Of a stretch of 64,000 nucleotides of DNA, positions 55,526 through 64,000 are shown piece by piece. The first letter of the stretch is position 1. Each line of letters begins with the position of its first letter. Source of the DNA: Methanoregula sp. SKADARSKE-2. GTDB lineage: Archaea; Halobacteriota; Methanomicrobia; Methanomicrobiales; Methanospirillaceae. The DNA lies in assembly GCA_030919125.1 (NCBI GenBank), contig CP121470.1:186001-250000 (forward strand). The letters are read 5' to 3'. Both the position numbers and the translations under genes were made by a program. The notes under the pieces were generated by a model, which was not told where the DNA came from, made no database searches, and was given only the letters and a program-made list of their open reading frames with translations.

Positions 55526-55989
55526 AGTCAAGTACTCGTTGGGAGCGGGGGGCGATAAGGTTTGGTCTGGCCCTGTCCATATGTGGGATCGGGGCATTTC
55601 TGGTGTACCCGTCAGGCGCGAACCGGTTTTGCGTGTATCTCCTTCTCATCATGGTCCTCAAACTCGGGAAGCAGTGCGCGGACCGCTGGTACTACGGCCC
55701 GGATCTCTCCATTTGGAAAAGGGCGGGTTGCTTCCCTGATCTCTCCCGAGGAAACCTGGGGAGGTTCAGCAGGGAGATTCTGAGCTGGAAGGATATGTTT
55801 TGGCTTTCCCTCTCGTCTCTCCTCCCGGCTGTCGCGGGTATTACTCCCCACGTATTGAAGTCCGGGTGAGACATTCTCGTCCAGGTCATTCCTCTCCTGC
55901 TCCACGGGTTTTTCGACAGGAAAGAGTGTCCGGATAACGGCCGGTAATTGTGTCTGCGCAGAATTCCTGCTGCCCCAAAAGAACAGGTA
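55526..55989. other. spacer, no gene recognised
   Basis: 460 bp between the RNase III-like gene and shikimate kinase with overlapping short frames only. Confidence 0.4.
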
Positions 55990-56490
55990 TCACCGGAATT
56001 TTTGGAGTGTGTTGATAACATCGCCGACACATCTTTCGCAATCGGAGGCAGAGCAATCGATGGTTATGTCGGCATACTTCTCATACAGAGGGACCCGTTC
56101 GGTGTAGAGATCGTGAAGGTCTTGTCCCGTCTTGAGGACGATGCCACGAGTCTGTATATTACCGAGTCTCTCCGCCATTTCATCAAACGGGATTGCAATG
56201 TACACGACCACTCCATTCCTGCTGAGGTGCTCCATAGCCCGGCGGTAGTACACCACGCTGCCTCCCGTAGCGATGACAGCATTCTGGAAGTTGTGACAGA
56301 CGATGGTCGCTTCCTCGATTCTCTTGAACGCTTCCGTTCCTTGGGTATCGATGATCTCCTGGAGTGGCCGGCCGGTCTTTTCCTGGATGAGAAGATCGGT
56401 ATCGATAAAATCCCGTTTCAGAGTTCTTGCAAGGGGAGGACCCAGGGTGCTCTTTCCCGCACCGGGCATTCCGATAAGAACGATGTTCAT
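55990..56490 (-). CDS. aroK: shikimate kinase, bacterial P-loop (AroK/AroL) type
   Basis: 166 residues. P-loop IGMPGAGKSTLGPPLA, shikimate-binding DFIDTDLLIQEKTGRPL, central VIATGGSVVYYRRAMEHL, and a LID region with RGIVLKTGQDLHDLYTERVP. Makes shikimate-3-phosphate for aromatic amino acids. Most methanogens use the unrelated GHMP-type archaeal shikimate kinase, so a NMP-kinase-type enzyme is notable. Could instead be a related nucleoside/gluconate kinase, but the shikimate Asp-Thr-Asp and GGG-like motif fit. Confidence 0.82.
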   Translation of the reverse strand: MNIVLIGMPGAGKSTLGPPLARTLKRDFIDTDLLIQEKTGRPLQEIIDTQGTEAFKRIEEATIVCHNFQNAVIATGGSVVYYRRAMEHLSRNGVVVYIAIPFDEMAERLGNIQTRGIVLKTGQDLHDLYTERVPLYEKYADITIDCSASDCERCVGDVINTLQKFR

Positions 56491-56892
56491 CTTGGACTGG
56501 TTCCTCCTTCGTAATTATCTGTCATCTTGGTGGAGAAAAGCGGGTTACGTGCCAGATGCTTCTCTCCCTGGCCGGAATCCGGGCTCGGGGCTACCATTTC
56601 TCCCAGAAACACATCAAGGTTACGGGCAGCATCTGCCGGGATAGGCACACCTGAGGTGTTGATCACAAACCCGGCTATCCCTCTGACAGAGGGACCGTGA
56701 GATCTGCGGCGAATCAGATAAACGTGAAGATGACGGAATTTTTTTTCACTCATGGCGAAGATTAAGCCCCATCAGCACTGAATAGACGTAACAAAGAATA
56801 TCTGCCCCGGCGGGACTGCAGAGTACATCCCGATCTCCCTTGAGGTCCGGTCCGCGGGGTGGATAAAACTATCCAAGGAGTCTGGTGGTGGT
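56491..56892. other. 400-bp spacer, no gene recognised
   Basis: No convincing gene; an open frame on the minus strand (88 codons) lacks family features. Confidence 0.4.
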
Positions 56893-57384
56893 ATGGCGGA
56901 GATCCCGATAATTCCCGGAAAAAAGAGAGTTCCTGTTGGTAAGATCCTCATCGCGGCAGCGATCTTTTTCGTGATCGCCGTGCTGGCAGTCCCGGCCCTG
57001 GCCCATCTGATGGGTCCGCGGGATGAGCCGGCGACCGGCGCGGGTGGGACCTATGCGGAGAAGAGTTTTGGCTGCGGCAGCGGCAGCAATGGTACGGTTT
57101 GTTTCTTTTATGCCAAGGAGTGTTCGCACTGCCATGAGATCATGCCATTCCTCAATGAGATCGCGGAGAAATATCCTCATGTGACATTTATCCAGCTCGA
57201 GATCTGGCATAACCAGACGAACCGGAATGCACTCCGGTCCATCAACCAACAGCTCGGGGTGGAAGGCGAACATATTCCCGAAGTGGTGACCGGGACTACG
57301 GTTCTCCTCGGATCCAGGGAGATTCCTGAAAAACTTGAAGCCGCAATCAAGGAGCAGGTGAAAAGGAAGACGTACGGATCCTGA
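56893..57384 (+). CDS. membrane-anchored thioredoxin-fold protein
   Basis: 163 residues. N-terminal anchor PVGKILIAAAIFFVIAVLAV, a Gly-rich linker, then a thioredoxin-like domain with the redox motif CSHCH (residues about 79-83) in VCFFYAKECSHCHEIMPFLN, and a cis-Pro-like IPEVVTGTTVL. Extra cysteines (SFGCGSGSNGTVCFF) precede it. Likely an extracytoplasmic disulfide or reductase component; partner unknown. It stands alone. Confidence 0.88.
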   Translation: MAEIPIIPGKKRVPVGKILIAAAIFFVIAVLAVPALAHLMGPRDEPATGAGGTYAEKSFGCGSGSNGTVCFFYAKECSHCHEIMPFLNEIAEKYPHVTFIQLEIWHNQTNRNALRSINQQLGVEGEHIPEVVTGTTVLLGSREIPEKLEAAIKEQVKRKTYGS

Positions 57385-57535
57385 TTCTCCGGATCCCTGC
57401 CGTTCTTTTTTTATGGGGGTCTCTTCCGGTCGGTAGGTGCGTGCCGGTTTTTTTTAAGAAGAGCCTCCGAGCCCGGAATCTCCGGTTGCTACGGGGGCAG
57501 AAAAACCGGACCGGATCTCAGGTCCGCAGGGTGAG

Positions 57536-58930
57536 TTATCCTGCCGGATCAGGAGACAAAAATTCTCCCCCCCGGCGGGATTTTTCCTTGAGCCTCGCCA
57601 GATCCTCCGGCAAATGCAGCACGTGCATCTTCCGGTGGCAGTTGGGGCAGAGGGCAACGATATTTTCCCGGCCGTCCAGTCCACCCTCTTCGAGCGGGAT
57701 GAGGTGGTGAGGTTCGAGATAGGGTTCGCCACCCGGATACCGGAACGGTGCCGGCCTCTCGCAGAGCTGGCAGATGCCGGCCAACTCCTGCTCCTTGTAT
57801 TCGGGGACCTGAGGGGCAAGGGGCTCCTGCCCCCTGACGGGGGTTGGACGCCTGTGCCTCCCGGTCTCCGCGTGCGGGAGAAGAGCTGGTTGCAGGATGA
57901 GCGGGTCCCGTCCCCGGCCCGGGGGGATGGGTTCATCCCCGCCGGGCTCAGCGGGGGGGTGGGGGAGAAGAGGCATGGTTTTTCCAGACGAAAACCGGTC
58001 GGCTCTCGTGCGGAGCAGGTGCTCTTTTGCCTCCCGCACTTCCTTGCTCAGGATGGGCGGAGCCTTGTTCCCTTTGATCCTGAGCGGGAAGATGTAAACG
58101 TCCCGGACATGCTTCTCAAGGTCTGCCTGGCGGGAGAGGAAGGGCGGGTCGCTCAGTTCGACTTCGCCCATGTACACGTACCTCCCCCTGGCGAAAACTT
58201 CGAAGAGGTACAGGTTGACGCCGTTTGTCTTTGACTCTGAGAGCGTCTTGTTCTCATGGAAAGTGAGGCTCTCTTCACCCACGAGCCCCATGCCGGTGTA
58301 ATGGAAGAACCGGTTGACCCACTTGTCTTCGAAGGCAGAGGTTGTGTGATCGGCGATAAGGACAAGACTGTTCGTCCAGAGCGATCTTCGCATGGTTCCT
58401 GCCGGGCCGATCTTGAAGATCCTCCGGAGAGTATCGTTGTCCACAGTCTCGCCGGCCTTTACCGGCACGTGGAAGCCGCCGTCGCCTTCTATCGCCCCGT
58501 GCACCCAGGGGGCATCAAACATGAGATCGTACTGGTCCCGGTCCCGGCGCCGGACAAAACTGATAGAGGGGGTGTCCTCAGAATCTTTCCTGGACTTTTT
58601 GAAAAAGTCCACCCACTGAGGATAGGCCTTCTGGAGCAAGGTGGCAAAATCCGCCTTCCACATCATCCGGGTCCTGGGGGCCGGGTGGCTGGTCATCTCG
58701 ATGAAGGCATCGAACCGGTCTTCCCCGTGAAAGAGGGTGATGTGGCGCTTCTGTCCCTGCCGCAGGCCGGCAAGCGAGAAGAAGGCGCGGATCTCCTCCG
58801 GGATAACGGTTTCGCGGAACAGGAAGACCGGGCGGTTGGTCTTCTTTGTTGCGATCGTGTCCGATTCGATCATCCAGGAGAGGTCCTGGCCTTGGTCCGG
58901 GTTTGCGGAGGGATCGGGGGGTGGGGGCAT
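57536..58930 (-). CDS. McrA-like type IV restriction protein: SRA-like domain plus HNH nuclease
   Basis: 464 residues. The middle (about 200-275) resembles the ScoMcrA-type SRA domain that recognises modified or phosphorothioated DNA: FFHYTGMGLVGEESLTFHEN, NGVNLYLFEVFARGRYVYMG. A Pro-rich linker (about 335-390) precedes an HNH endonuclease: CQLCERPAPFRYPGG, LEPHHLIPLEEGG, RENIVALCPNCHRKMHVLHL with the catalytic His and Zn cysteines. The first about 160 residues are an unassigned domain (RHITLFHGEDRFDAFIEMTS). Probably restricts modified foreign DNA. Single gene with no modification partner nearby, as expected for type IV. Confidence 0.82.
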   Translation of the reverse strand: MPPPPDPSANPDQGQDLSWMIESDTIATKKTNRPVFLFRETVIPEEIRAFFSLAGLRQGQKRHITLFHGEDRFDAFIEMTSHPAPRTRMMWKADFATLLQKAYPQWVDFFKKSRKDSEDTPSISFVRRRDRDQYDLMFDAPWVHGAIEGDGGFHVPVKAGETVDNDTLRRIFKIGPAGTMRRSLWTNSLVLIADHTTSAFEDKWVNRFFHYTGMGLVGEESLTFHENKTLSESKTNGVNLYLFEVFARGRYVYMGEVELSDPPFLSRQADLEKHVRDVYIFPLRIKGNKAPPILSKEVREAKEHLLRTRADRFSSGKTMPLLPHPPAEPGGDEPIPPGRGRDPLILQPALLPHAETGRHRRPTPVRGQEPLAPQVPEYKEQELAGICQLCERPAPFRYPGGEPYLEPHHLIPLEEGGLDGRENIVALCPNCHRKMHVLHLPEDLARLKEKSRRGGEFLSPDPAG

Positions 58931-59096
58931 ATCTTTACAAGTTATGGGGGATCTTTGTTTTTATACGTCACGGGGGTCATCGTACTGGGGGCGCCCGTGA
59001 AACGCGTCCATGATATTCCGGGGAACGGAGCCATATACGAATTCATGAGCGCCACACCCTGCGTATTTTTTTCGCGTATTCCCACGACCAGATCTT

Positions 59097-59932
59097 TGTA
59101 CAGTCCTGAAAGTATTTCCTATATCAGACGTTGAACCGAAGAGAAAGTCAACGATGAAGTTGACCAAGAAGAAAATCCGTTAGATAATCCGCCAGAAAGA
59201 GAGGCAAGAATCCTCTGGGATAATTGCCAAGATCCAGTGCATAACGAGGAGACGAGAGGATCAACTCTGGAAGCACTATCGTGAAACTGGCATTATTCCT
59301 GTTGTCGGCCGAAGAAGCTGATAACTGCAGAGGAATCCGGCGTGATTGAAAATGCGTTTGAACGCTTTCGGTATGGAGCGAGGATGTTAGAGATGCTAAT
59401 CTGGAAAGACTATACCGTAAGTATTTCTCATAACCGGATACATCGGTATCTGATGGAGCGGGGACTTGCCAAAGCAGAATGCTCCAAACGAAAACAGCAG
59501 AAGTGGGTCCGGTACGAGCGTAACCACAGCATGTCAGCCGGCCATATCGACTGGCATGAAGATCCCGTGAGCGGACTCAAGATCTGTGCGATTCTGGATG
59601 ACTCGTCACGAAAGATCCAGGCAGTCCGGGAATTTGCTCCCACTAATACTGCGAATACAATTACGGTTATCGGTGAGGTAATTCGGGAGTACAACCAGAT
59701 TTGCCCACTTTCGCGAACTGATTATGGATCGAGGCAGTGAATACGGTGCCCATCGCATTAATCAGGATGGAAGTTGGGATAGTGAATTCAGACAATACCT
59801 CGAATCAATGGGTATCCGACCTATCCCCACAAGGGTCAAACATCCCCAGACCAATGGGAAAATCGAGAGATGGTTTGACGCCTATCGTAGGTTCCGATAC
59901 GAGTTCACGTCTCTGGACGATTTTATCTCCTA
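59097..59932 (+). mobile_element. IS-B copy c, right part removed
   Basis: Starts TGTACAGTCCTGAAAGTATT at 59097. The transposase frames run to DDFIS (59930) and are then cut by IS-E copy 2; the missing right end is not on the far side. A TAG in the first codons (near 59180) and a frame change near 59315 break the N-terminus, but the core (ICAILDDSSRKI, NGKIERWFDAYRRFRYEF) is otherwise well kept. Confidence 0.85.
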
Positions 59933-61144
59933 GTAGTTACCGACAATTGAATATATAGATTTTATTGGAAATTACTTTTATTTAAGTACGTACTATAAAG
60001 TTTCAATGAAGAAGCGGTATGTCGTTGAATTAACGCAACAAGAAAGGAAACACCTGACAGGAATTGTCAAGCGTGGGAAAGGCCCGGCGTATCGAATCCG
60101 ACACGCGTATGTCCTGTTGCATGCAGATAAAAATAAATCCGGCAAGACCGATGAAGAGATAGCCGTTTTGTTACACTGCCATAGTCAAACAGTTTTCAAT
60201 ATACGCAAGAAGTATTTCGAAGAAGGACTAACTCGCGCAGTCGGGAGAAAAGCCCAGGAATCATCACCCATTCCTCGAAAACTGGATGGAGCAAAAGAGG
60301 CCCGGCTTATCACGATAGCATGCAGTCAACCACCGGAAGGATATGCCAATTGGACCCTTGACCTCCTCGCAGACAAAATGGTTGAGTTAAAAATTGTCGA
60401 GACGATTTCAGGAAAAACGATCGGCCGCGTCTTAAAAAAACGAGTTAAAACCTCACCTGCGGCAATGCTGGGTTATTCCGCCGCAACAAAACGCTGAATT
60501 TGTTGCTCACATGGAGGATATCCTGGAACTCTATCACCGACCTTATGATCCGGAAGTTCCTCTGATTTGTATGGATGAAAAATCGGTCCAGTTATCGGAG
60601 ACTCCCGGGATTCGTTGCCAGCGACTCCCCGGTATCCCGTTCGATATGATTATGAGTATACACGAAATGGAACTGCCTCAATATTCCTCTTCACTAAAAC
60701 CCCTGAAAGGAGGGAGGAGAGTTAATCCCCGCAAGCACAGAAAAAAAGTGGATTGGGCTCACGAAGTTAGAGAGTTACTCGAGATTGATTACCCAAACGC
60801 CAGAAAAATAATTCTTATCTGCGATAACCTGAACACCCACACGATTGGAGCATTTTATGAGGCGTTTCCTCCGGAGGAAGCTTCGATTCTTGTCAAACGC
60901 CTGGAGATCCATAACACCCCCATACATGGGAGCTGGCTCAACATCGCTGAAATTGAATTAAGTGCGTTATCCCGTCAATGTCTTGATCGAAGATTGATAA
61001 TCTGGAATTGCTTATCCACGAAACAAAAAAGTGGGAAACTTCCAGAAACAATAACCAGAAACTGGTCGACTGGCAGTTTACTTCTGAAAGTGCAAGGATT
61101 AAACTAAAACGACTCTACCATCAATTTTAAGTGTCTATCTCCAC
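59933..61144 (+). mobile_element. IS-E copy 2 (IS630-like), full length
   Basis: Lies between TA (59931-59932) and TA (61145-61146), the IS630 target dinucleotide. Ends GTAGTTACCGACAATTGA and, reading inward from the right, GTGGAGATAGACACTTAA are loosely inverted (GACA in both). It inserted into IS-B copy c. Confidence 0.85.
60006..61130 (+). pseudogene. IS630-type transposase of IS-E copy 2, two frame changes
   Basis: Begins MKKRYVVELTQQERKHLTGI with the HTH. At a run of seven A (near 60430) the expected KKNEL continuation lies in another frame (ELKPHLRQCWVIPPQQNAEF), carrying on as HMEDILELYHRPYDPEVPLI with the DDE core (ICDNLNTHTIGAFYEAF, HGSWLNIAEIELSALSRQ). A second change near 60995 moves the tail (KLVDWQFTSESARIKLKRLY) to a third frame ending at TAA 61128-61130. 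Some IS630 elements use programmed shifting at A-runs, but two changes suggest decay. Confidence 0.85.
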
Positions 61145-61552
61145 TAGTTTCTCACTTGGATACAGGGCATCTTCTCTTTTACAGCACTTCGTGTACACTA
61201 CCCAAAATTCTAAAAAAAACGGCTTACACAGTCTTTTCCTTGCTCTTTGCTCGTTTTAAAAAAATTTGCCGGGTATCATTGCCCCTGCGGCTTCGGACCG
61301 GTTTTTGCGTGATAAACCTGCGTCCCGGCAAACGGATCTCTGAATTATGGTACATCTCCTGCATTATTTTTGTAATCCAGCGAATTAATAACGTTCATAA
61401 ACCCCTTTACTTCCACTGGAATGTCAGCATACAAATGGCAGATTCCAAAAATACCCCTGAATTATCGGTTTTAAAAAAACCCAGTGAGGTTGCCGGTTCC
61501 GGGCCCGGAACGGTAAAACCGGATGCAGCCCTTTTTGCAAAAGAACGAGCAT
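61145..61552. other. spacer downstream of IS-E, no gene recognised
   Basis: One open frame of 132 codons lacks family features and Arg/Lys-rich composition looks non-coding. Confidence 0.4.
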
Positions 61553-61560
61553 AAAAAAAA
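61553..61560 (-). terminator. T8 tract downstream of the amt fragment
   Basis: Eight A on the plus strand are eight T in the direction of the amt fragment, about 45 bp after its stop. Confidence 0.45.
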
Positions 61561-61604
61561 GAGAGGATAAAATAACCGGATCCCCTCAGGAGAGCCGGAG
61601 AAAT

Positions 61605-61980
61605 TCAAGCGTGCGCGAGCGGTTCGTACACGATCGTTGTCCAGAGGTCTGCAAAGATCAGGAACGAGCTGGAAACCCATGTACAGGAGTCCGGGTATCG
61701 CCGCACTGGAGGGGCCCGGGTCCATGCCCACGTTGTTCAGCCCGAGATACTTGAGGTTTCCGATGAAACCCCCGACATCCGGACCAAATGCCAGCGAGTA
61801 CCCGAAGAGCACCCACTGGATACTGACGAGCGCGAAAGCGACAAATGAGAGGGTGATCATGTCGATGAAGTTCTTCTTTCGCACAAGCCCACCGTAGAAT
61901 AATCCTACGCCCGGCGTCATGAGCATGACAAGCGCCGTTGAAACGAGGATCCACGCTGTTGCCCCAGTATCTATAGCCAT
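61605..61980 (-). pseudogene. amt: ammonium transporter (Amt) remnant with internal deletion
   Basis: ATG 61980 behind AGGTGA gives MAIDTGATAWILVSTALVML, a normal Amt start, through GLFYGGLVRKKNFIDMITLS and IPGLLYMGFQLV. Immediately after, in another frame, comes SFLIFADLWTTIVYEPLAHA and a stop at 61605-61607. In intact Amt the first run ends near residue 110 and the second lies some 30-40 residues further, after which about 250 residues follow. So part is deleted and most of the protein is lost. Confidence 0.85.
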
Positions 61981-62604
61981 TCTGATTTCACCTGAAATTA
62001 TCAACACTTCAAAGTCTTCCGGAGCCTTCTGACGAGTGGTTGGCGGCCTCGCACTTAAGACTACCCTCCCCTGCGGAAACCAGCCTCGGATCTTCAAGTG
62101 TTGTAGGAAAGAAATAAGATTCCTATAATTATAAAAATATCTCACATTGGATGTATTTTATGAAGGGAAAGTTACCCGGCATTCGGAGCGGTACCCCCCT
62201 AGCACCCTACAGGTTTTCCCCGGAAAAACCGAGATCCGTACAAGCATTACGCCCGGAAAAGCGCCTGCTCCAGTATTTTTCCAACAAAAAGGATTTGCCG
62301 GGTCCAAATCGAAAATTCCAGGAAATCTCCGGTAACATATGTCCGCTCCTCTCAAGGCTGCCGCGCAAAAATTTTCCTCCAGAAAATCCGATCCGGGCCG
62401 GGATGCCGCACGACCCCGTCGTGATATTTCCCGGAATCCGGCTCAACCAAAAATTGTTTGTCAGGAAGATCCTTTTTGTACTCCTGGCATGGCCGGTAAC
62501 AACGGCGGGACCGGCACCGGTCCAGGGTGGAGTCGGGTTTCCCCGGACTCACCTGAGACCGGGTTTTACAAACACCGGGCCAGACGGAAATCCTTTATAA
62601 ATCA
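61981..62604. other. 620-bp spacer, no gene recognised
   Basis: Includes the upstream region of the amt fragment and short open frames without similarity. Composition is rich in CCGGAAAA-like words. Confidence 0.4.
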
Positions 62605-63612
62605 ATGGCTAACGAAGATAGACAAACAAAGATCCGGAGCAAAACGGTGAAATCCAGCATTAAATATGCCGCCATCATCCTTCTCGTACTCGCCTTCATA
62701 TCCCTTCCCGCCGCAGCATCGGTCTCGTTTGCGGCAAGTACCCCACAGATCATCACCCGCGGAGAGACGTTCTCCCTCACCGGCACGATACCGGGTCACG
62801 GGCCGGTAGCGATCTGGATCATCGGCCGGGGTTACATCGACTCCCATGTAGTCATCCCGGATGAGAAGGGGAGATTCATCTACAAGCTCTCGGCCCGCGA
62901 GACCCAGCAACTGCCGGTAGGGCAATGCGCATTTGTCATCCAGGAGCCGGGCGCAAACGGCCTGCTGGATATTGAGTACCAGAAGAAGGCGAACGGAAAT
63001 ATTACGCTCCTGTACAAGGGTAAGACCTTCTCCGATATCGGCCCCCTCGACAATATTCGTGCGACTGTTGTACCGGTCATCAGCTCGCTCTCCTCTGCGG
63101 AGAGGCCCCATGCCGACGACAACTTCACCGCCAACTATTTACTTGTTGAAGATCCGATGGTATACTTCGACCAGGTAACTTCGCCAGGTGAGAACCGGCT
63201 GCTCGGCCAGATCTCGGGTAACTCTGTCGTCTTTACCGGGACAACCAACCTTGGCACGCACGTTACCCTGCGTGCATCGATCCATGAAGCCGCAACGGAT
63301 GCAGTCATTACCGCAAAACGAATCCCGGTAACCGCAGGTAGCGAGCTGAATCACTGGTCGTACACCCTTGAATCCCCGGGCCTTCCGGCCGGCGATTACC
63401 GGCTCACTATCAGCCCGGAGGATCCTCCTGCAACCGGTCTCCGGTCTGCGGCTTTTTCCGTAACAAAAAATGCTGTGGTGAGCTCGACCCCGGAAGGTAC
63501 ACCCGCTCTTCCCCGTTCCCCTCAGTGGTTCGACCCGACGATCCCGCTCTTTGTGGTTGTCGGCTTGCTGATCGTGCTCGGGCTTCTTGTCTTTGCAACA
63601 TGGCAGAAGTGA
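62605..63612 (+). CDS. DUF3821-type secreted surface protein with C-terminal anchor
   Basis: 335 residues. Signal peptide SIKYAAIILLVLAFISLPAA, then a beta-rich ectodomain opening STPQIITRGETFSLTGTIPG with VAIWIIGRGYIDSHV, the pattern of the methanogen DUF3821 domain, a Pro/Ser linker, and a C-terminal helix IPLFVVVGLLIVLGLLVFAT followed by WQK. It is probably a cell-surface protein anchored in the membrane. Function unknown. Confidence 0.85.
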   Translation: MANEDRQTKIRSKTVKSSIKYAAIILLVLAFISLPAAASVSFAASTPQIITRGETFSLTGTIPGHGPVAIWIIGRGYIDSHVVIPDEKGRFIYKLSARETQQLPVGQCAFVIQEPGANGLLDIEYQKKANGNITLLYKGKTFSDIGPLDNIRATVVPVISSLSSAERPHADDNFTANYLLVEDPMVYFDQVTSPGENRLLGQISGNSVVFTGTTNLGTHVTLRASIHEAATDAVITAKRIPVTAGSELNHWSYTLESPGLPAGDYRLTISPEDPPATGLRSAAFSVTKNAVVSSTPEGTPALPRSPQWFDPTIPLFVVVGLLIVLGLLVFATWQK

Positions 63613-63834
63613 TCGGGATGGATAAGCGTCCCCACGCCCAGGCCCATTTTTAATACCGGAAAAATTTCCCGGCTGTTCTTTTTCCCGGAAAAAAAGGGAT
63701 GTGATTCTTTTCATTACCCGTAGAATTTTCAGGCGCCAAATTATCTGGTCCGCGATGCAGGGGGGAACCGGAGGGATCAGTGCTGAAATTTACCTGCCGC
63801 TCGTTCCCGGGCCGTATCTCCCTCTCCGAATATC
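63613..63834. other. spacer
   Basis: Contains inverted AT-rich runs (GGAAAAATTTCCCGG and CCGGAAAAAAAGGG near 63660-63700) that may be the terminator of the DUF3821 gene. No gene. Confidence 0.35.
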
Positions 63835-64000
63835 TTACCGCACTTCCCCGAAATTGGAGTCAGGATCGACCGGGACCGGCACCTGCTTTGATCCTGCTTG
63901 CTCTCCGTCCTTGCAGAGCAGACTGTTCCGGGCCCCGTACGCGAAGTATATGCATAACCCGGCGATCATCCAGAGGATGAACCGGCTGATCGTGATAAGG
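63835..64000 (-). CDS. APC-family amino acid permease, C-terminal end (partial)
   Basis: The minus strand is open from the window edge to TAA 63835-63837, reading ISRFILWMIAGLCIYFAYGA and RNSLLCKDGE, the usual last helix plus cytosolic tail of APC permeases (xxRFxxWMxxGxxIYFxYG). The rest of the gene is outside the window. Confidence 0.65.
   Translation of the reverse strand, partial: LITISRFILWMIAGLCIYFAYGARNSLLCKDGEQAGSKQVPVPVDPDSNFGEVR

Noticed and set aside
57614..59134. Two plus-strand open frames of 206 and 292 codons
   Set aside because: Antisense to the SRA-HNH protein; no motifs and poor starts.
62147..62600. Open frames before the DUF3821 gene
   Set aside because: Rich in Arg/Pro, no similarity, and the preceding region is the amt upstream spacer.
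1..64000. CRISPR array
   Set aside because: No regularly spaced direct repeats were seen; the repeated sequences are all insertion-sequence copies.

Overview
The window comes from a methanogenic archaeon, most likely of the order Methanomicrobiales (a Methanoregula-like lineage). This rests on a complete-looking block of anaerobic (cobalt-first) cobalamin genes, a hydrogenase maturation gene hypD, a methanogenesis-marker-11-like protein, an archaeal eIF-5A with the hypusination lysine, an archaellin, a DUF3821 surface protein, an archaeal XerA-type recombinase, and bacterial-type mutS/mutL, which this group is known to carry. Assignment to a genus is inference.

Layout. 1-4.3 kb: an MscS channel (cut by the left edge), hypD, and a decayed two-component pair (frameshifted histidine kinase, ruined receiver). 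4.4-5.4 kb: first of three copies of a 970-bp IS481-like element (called IS-A here). 5.5-12 kb: small proteins, a MutY-like glycosylase without an iron-sulfur cluster, mutL and mutS. 12-15 kb: decaying DNA with remnants of a metallophosphoesterase and an ornithine cyclodeaminase/alanine dehydrogenase, plus one intact winged-helix regulator. 15-20 kb: a winged-helix/DDTD-domain protein, homoserine dehydrogenase, ACT protein, NAD kinase, inositol-phosphatase-family FBPase and eIF-5A. 20-25 kb: archaellin, an unusual DAACS transporter fused (but frameshifted) to a solute-binding domain, and a secreted asparaginase interrupted by a stop. 25.4-26.3 kb: IS-A copy 2. 26.4-32.1 kb: the cobalamin operon cbiT-L-F-G-H-C-D-E on the minus strand. 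32-40.7 kb: AIM24 remnant, TraB-family protein, TrkH, AI-2E-family permease, KUP potassium transporter, tRNA-Leu(UAG), a twice-frameshifted RNB exoribonuclease and a cupin.

40.8-50.8 kb is an AT-rich island of insertion sequences (IS-B and IS-A nested, two IS5-like elements called IS-C and IS-D, an ISXO2-like relic) with a tyrosine and a serine recombinase and a small excisionase-like HTH protein. 50.8-53.5 kb returns to housekeeping: DUF5806 protein, MobB-like GTPase and phosphoglucosamine mutase, apparently one operon. 53.5-64 kb is mixed: an IS630 fragment (IS-E), about 1 kb of unassignable DNA, an RNase III-like protein with altered active-site residues, a bacterial-type shikimate kinase, a membrane-anchored thioredoxin-fold protein, a McrA-like SRA-HNH restriction protein, more IS-B/IS-E, a truncated ammonium transporter, a DUF3821 surface protein and the end of an APC permease.

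A striking feature of the whole window is how many conserved genes carry a single frameshift or stop (kinase, transporter/binding-protein fusion, asparaginase, RNB nuclease). Either pseudogenisation is very active, in line with the transposon load, or the sequence has indel errors; read data would decide. I found no CRISPR array and no wholly new multi-gene system. The best candidates for novelty are the wHTH-DDTD protein, the cluster-less MutY with Glu in the catalytic Asp position, the transporter/binding-protein fusion and the divergent RNase III-like protein.
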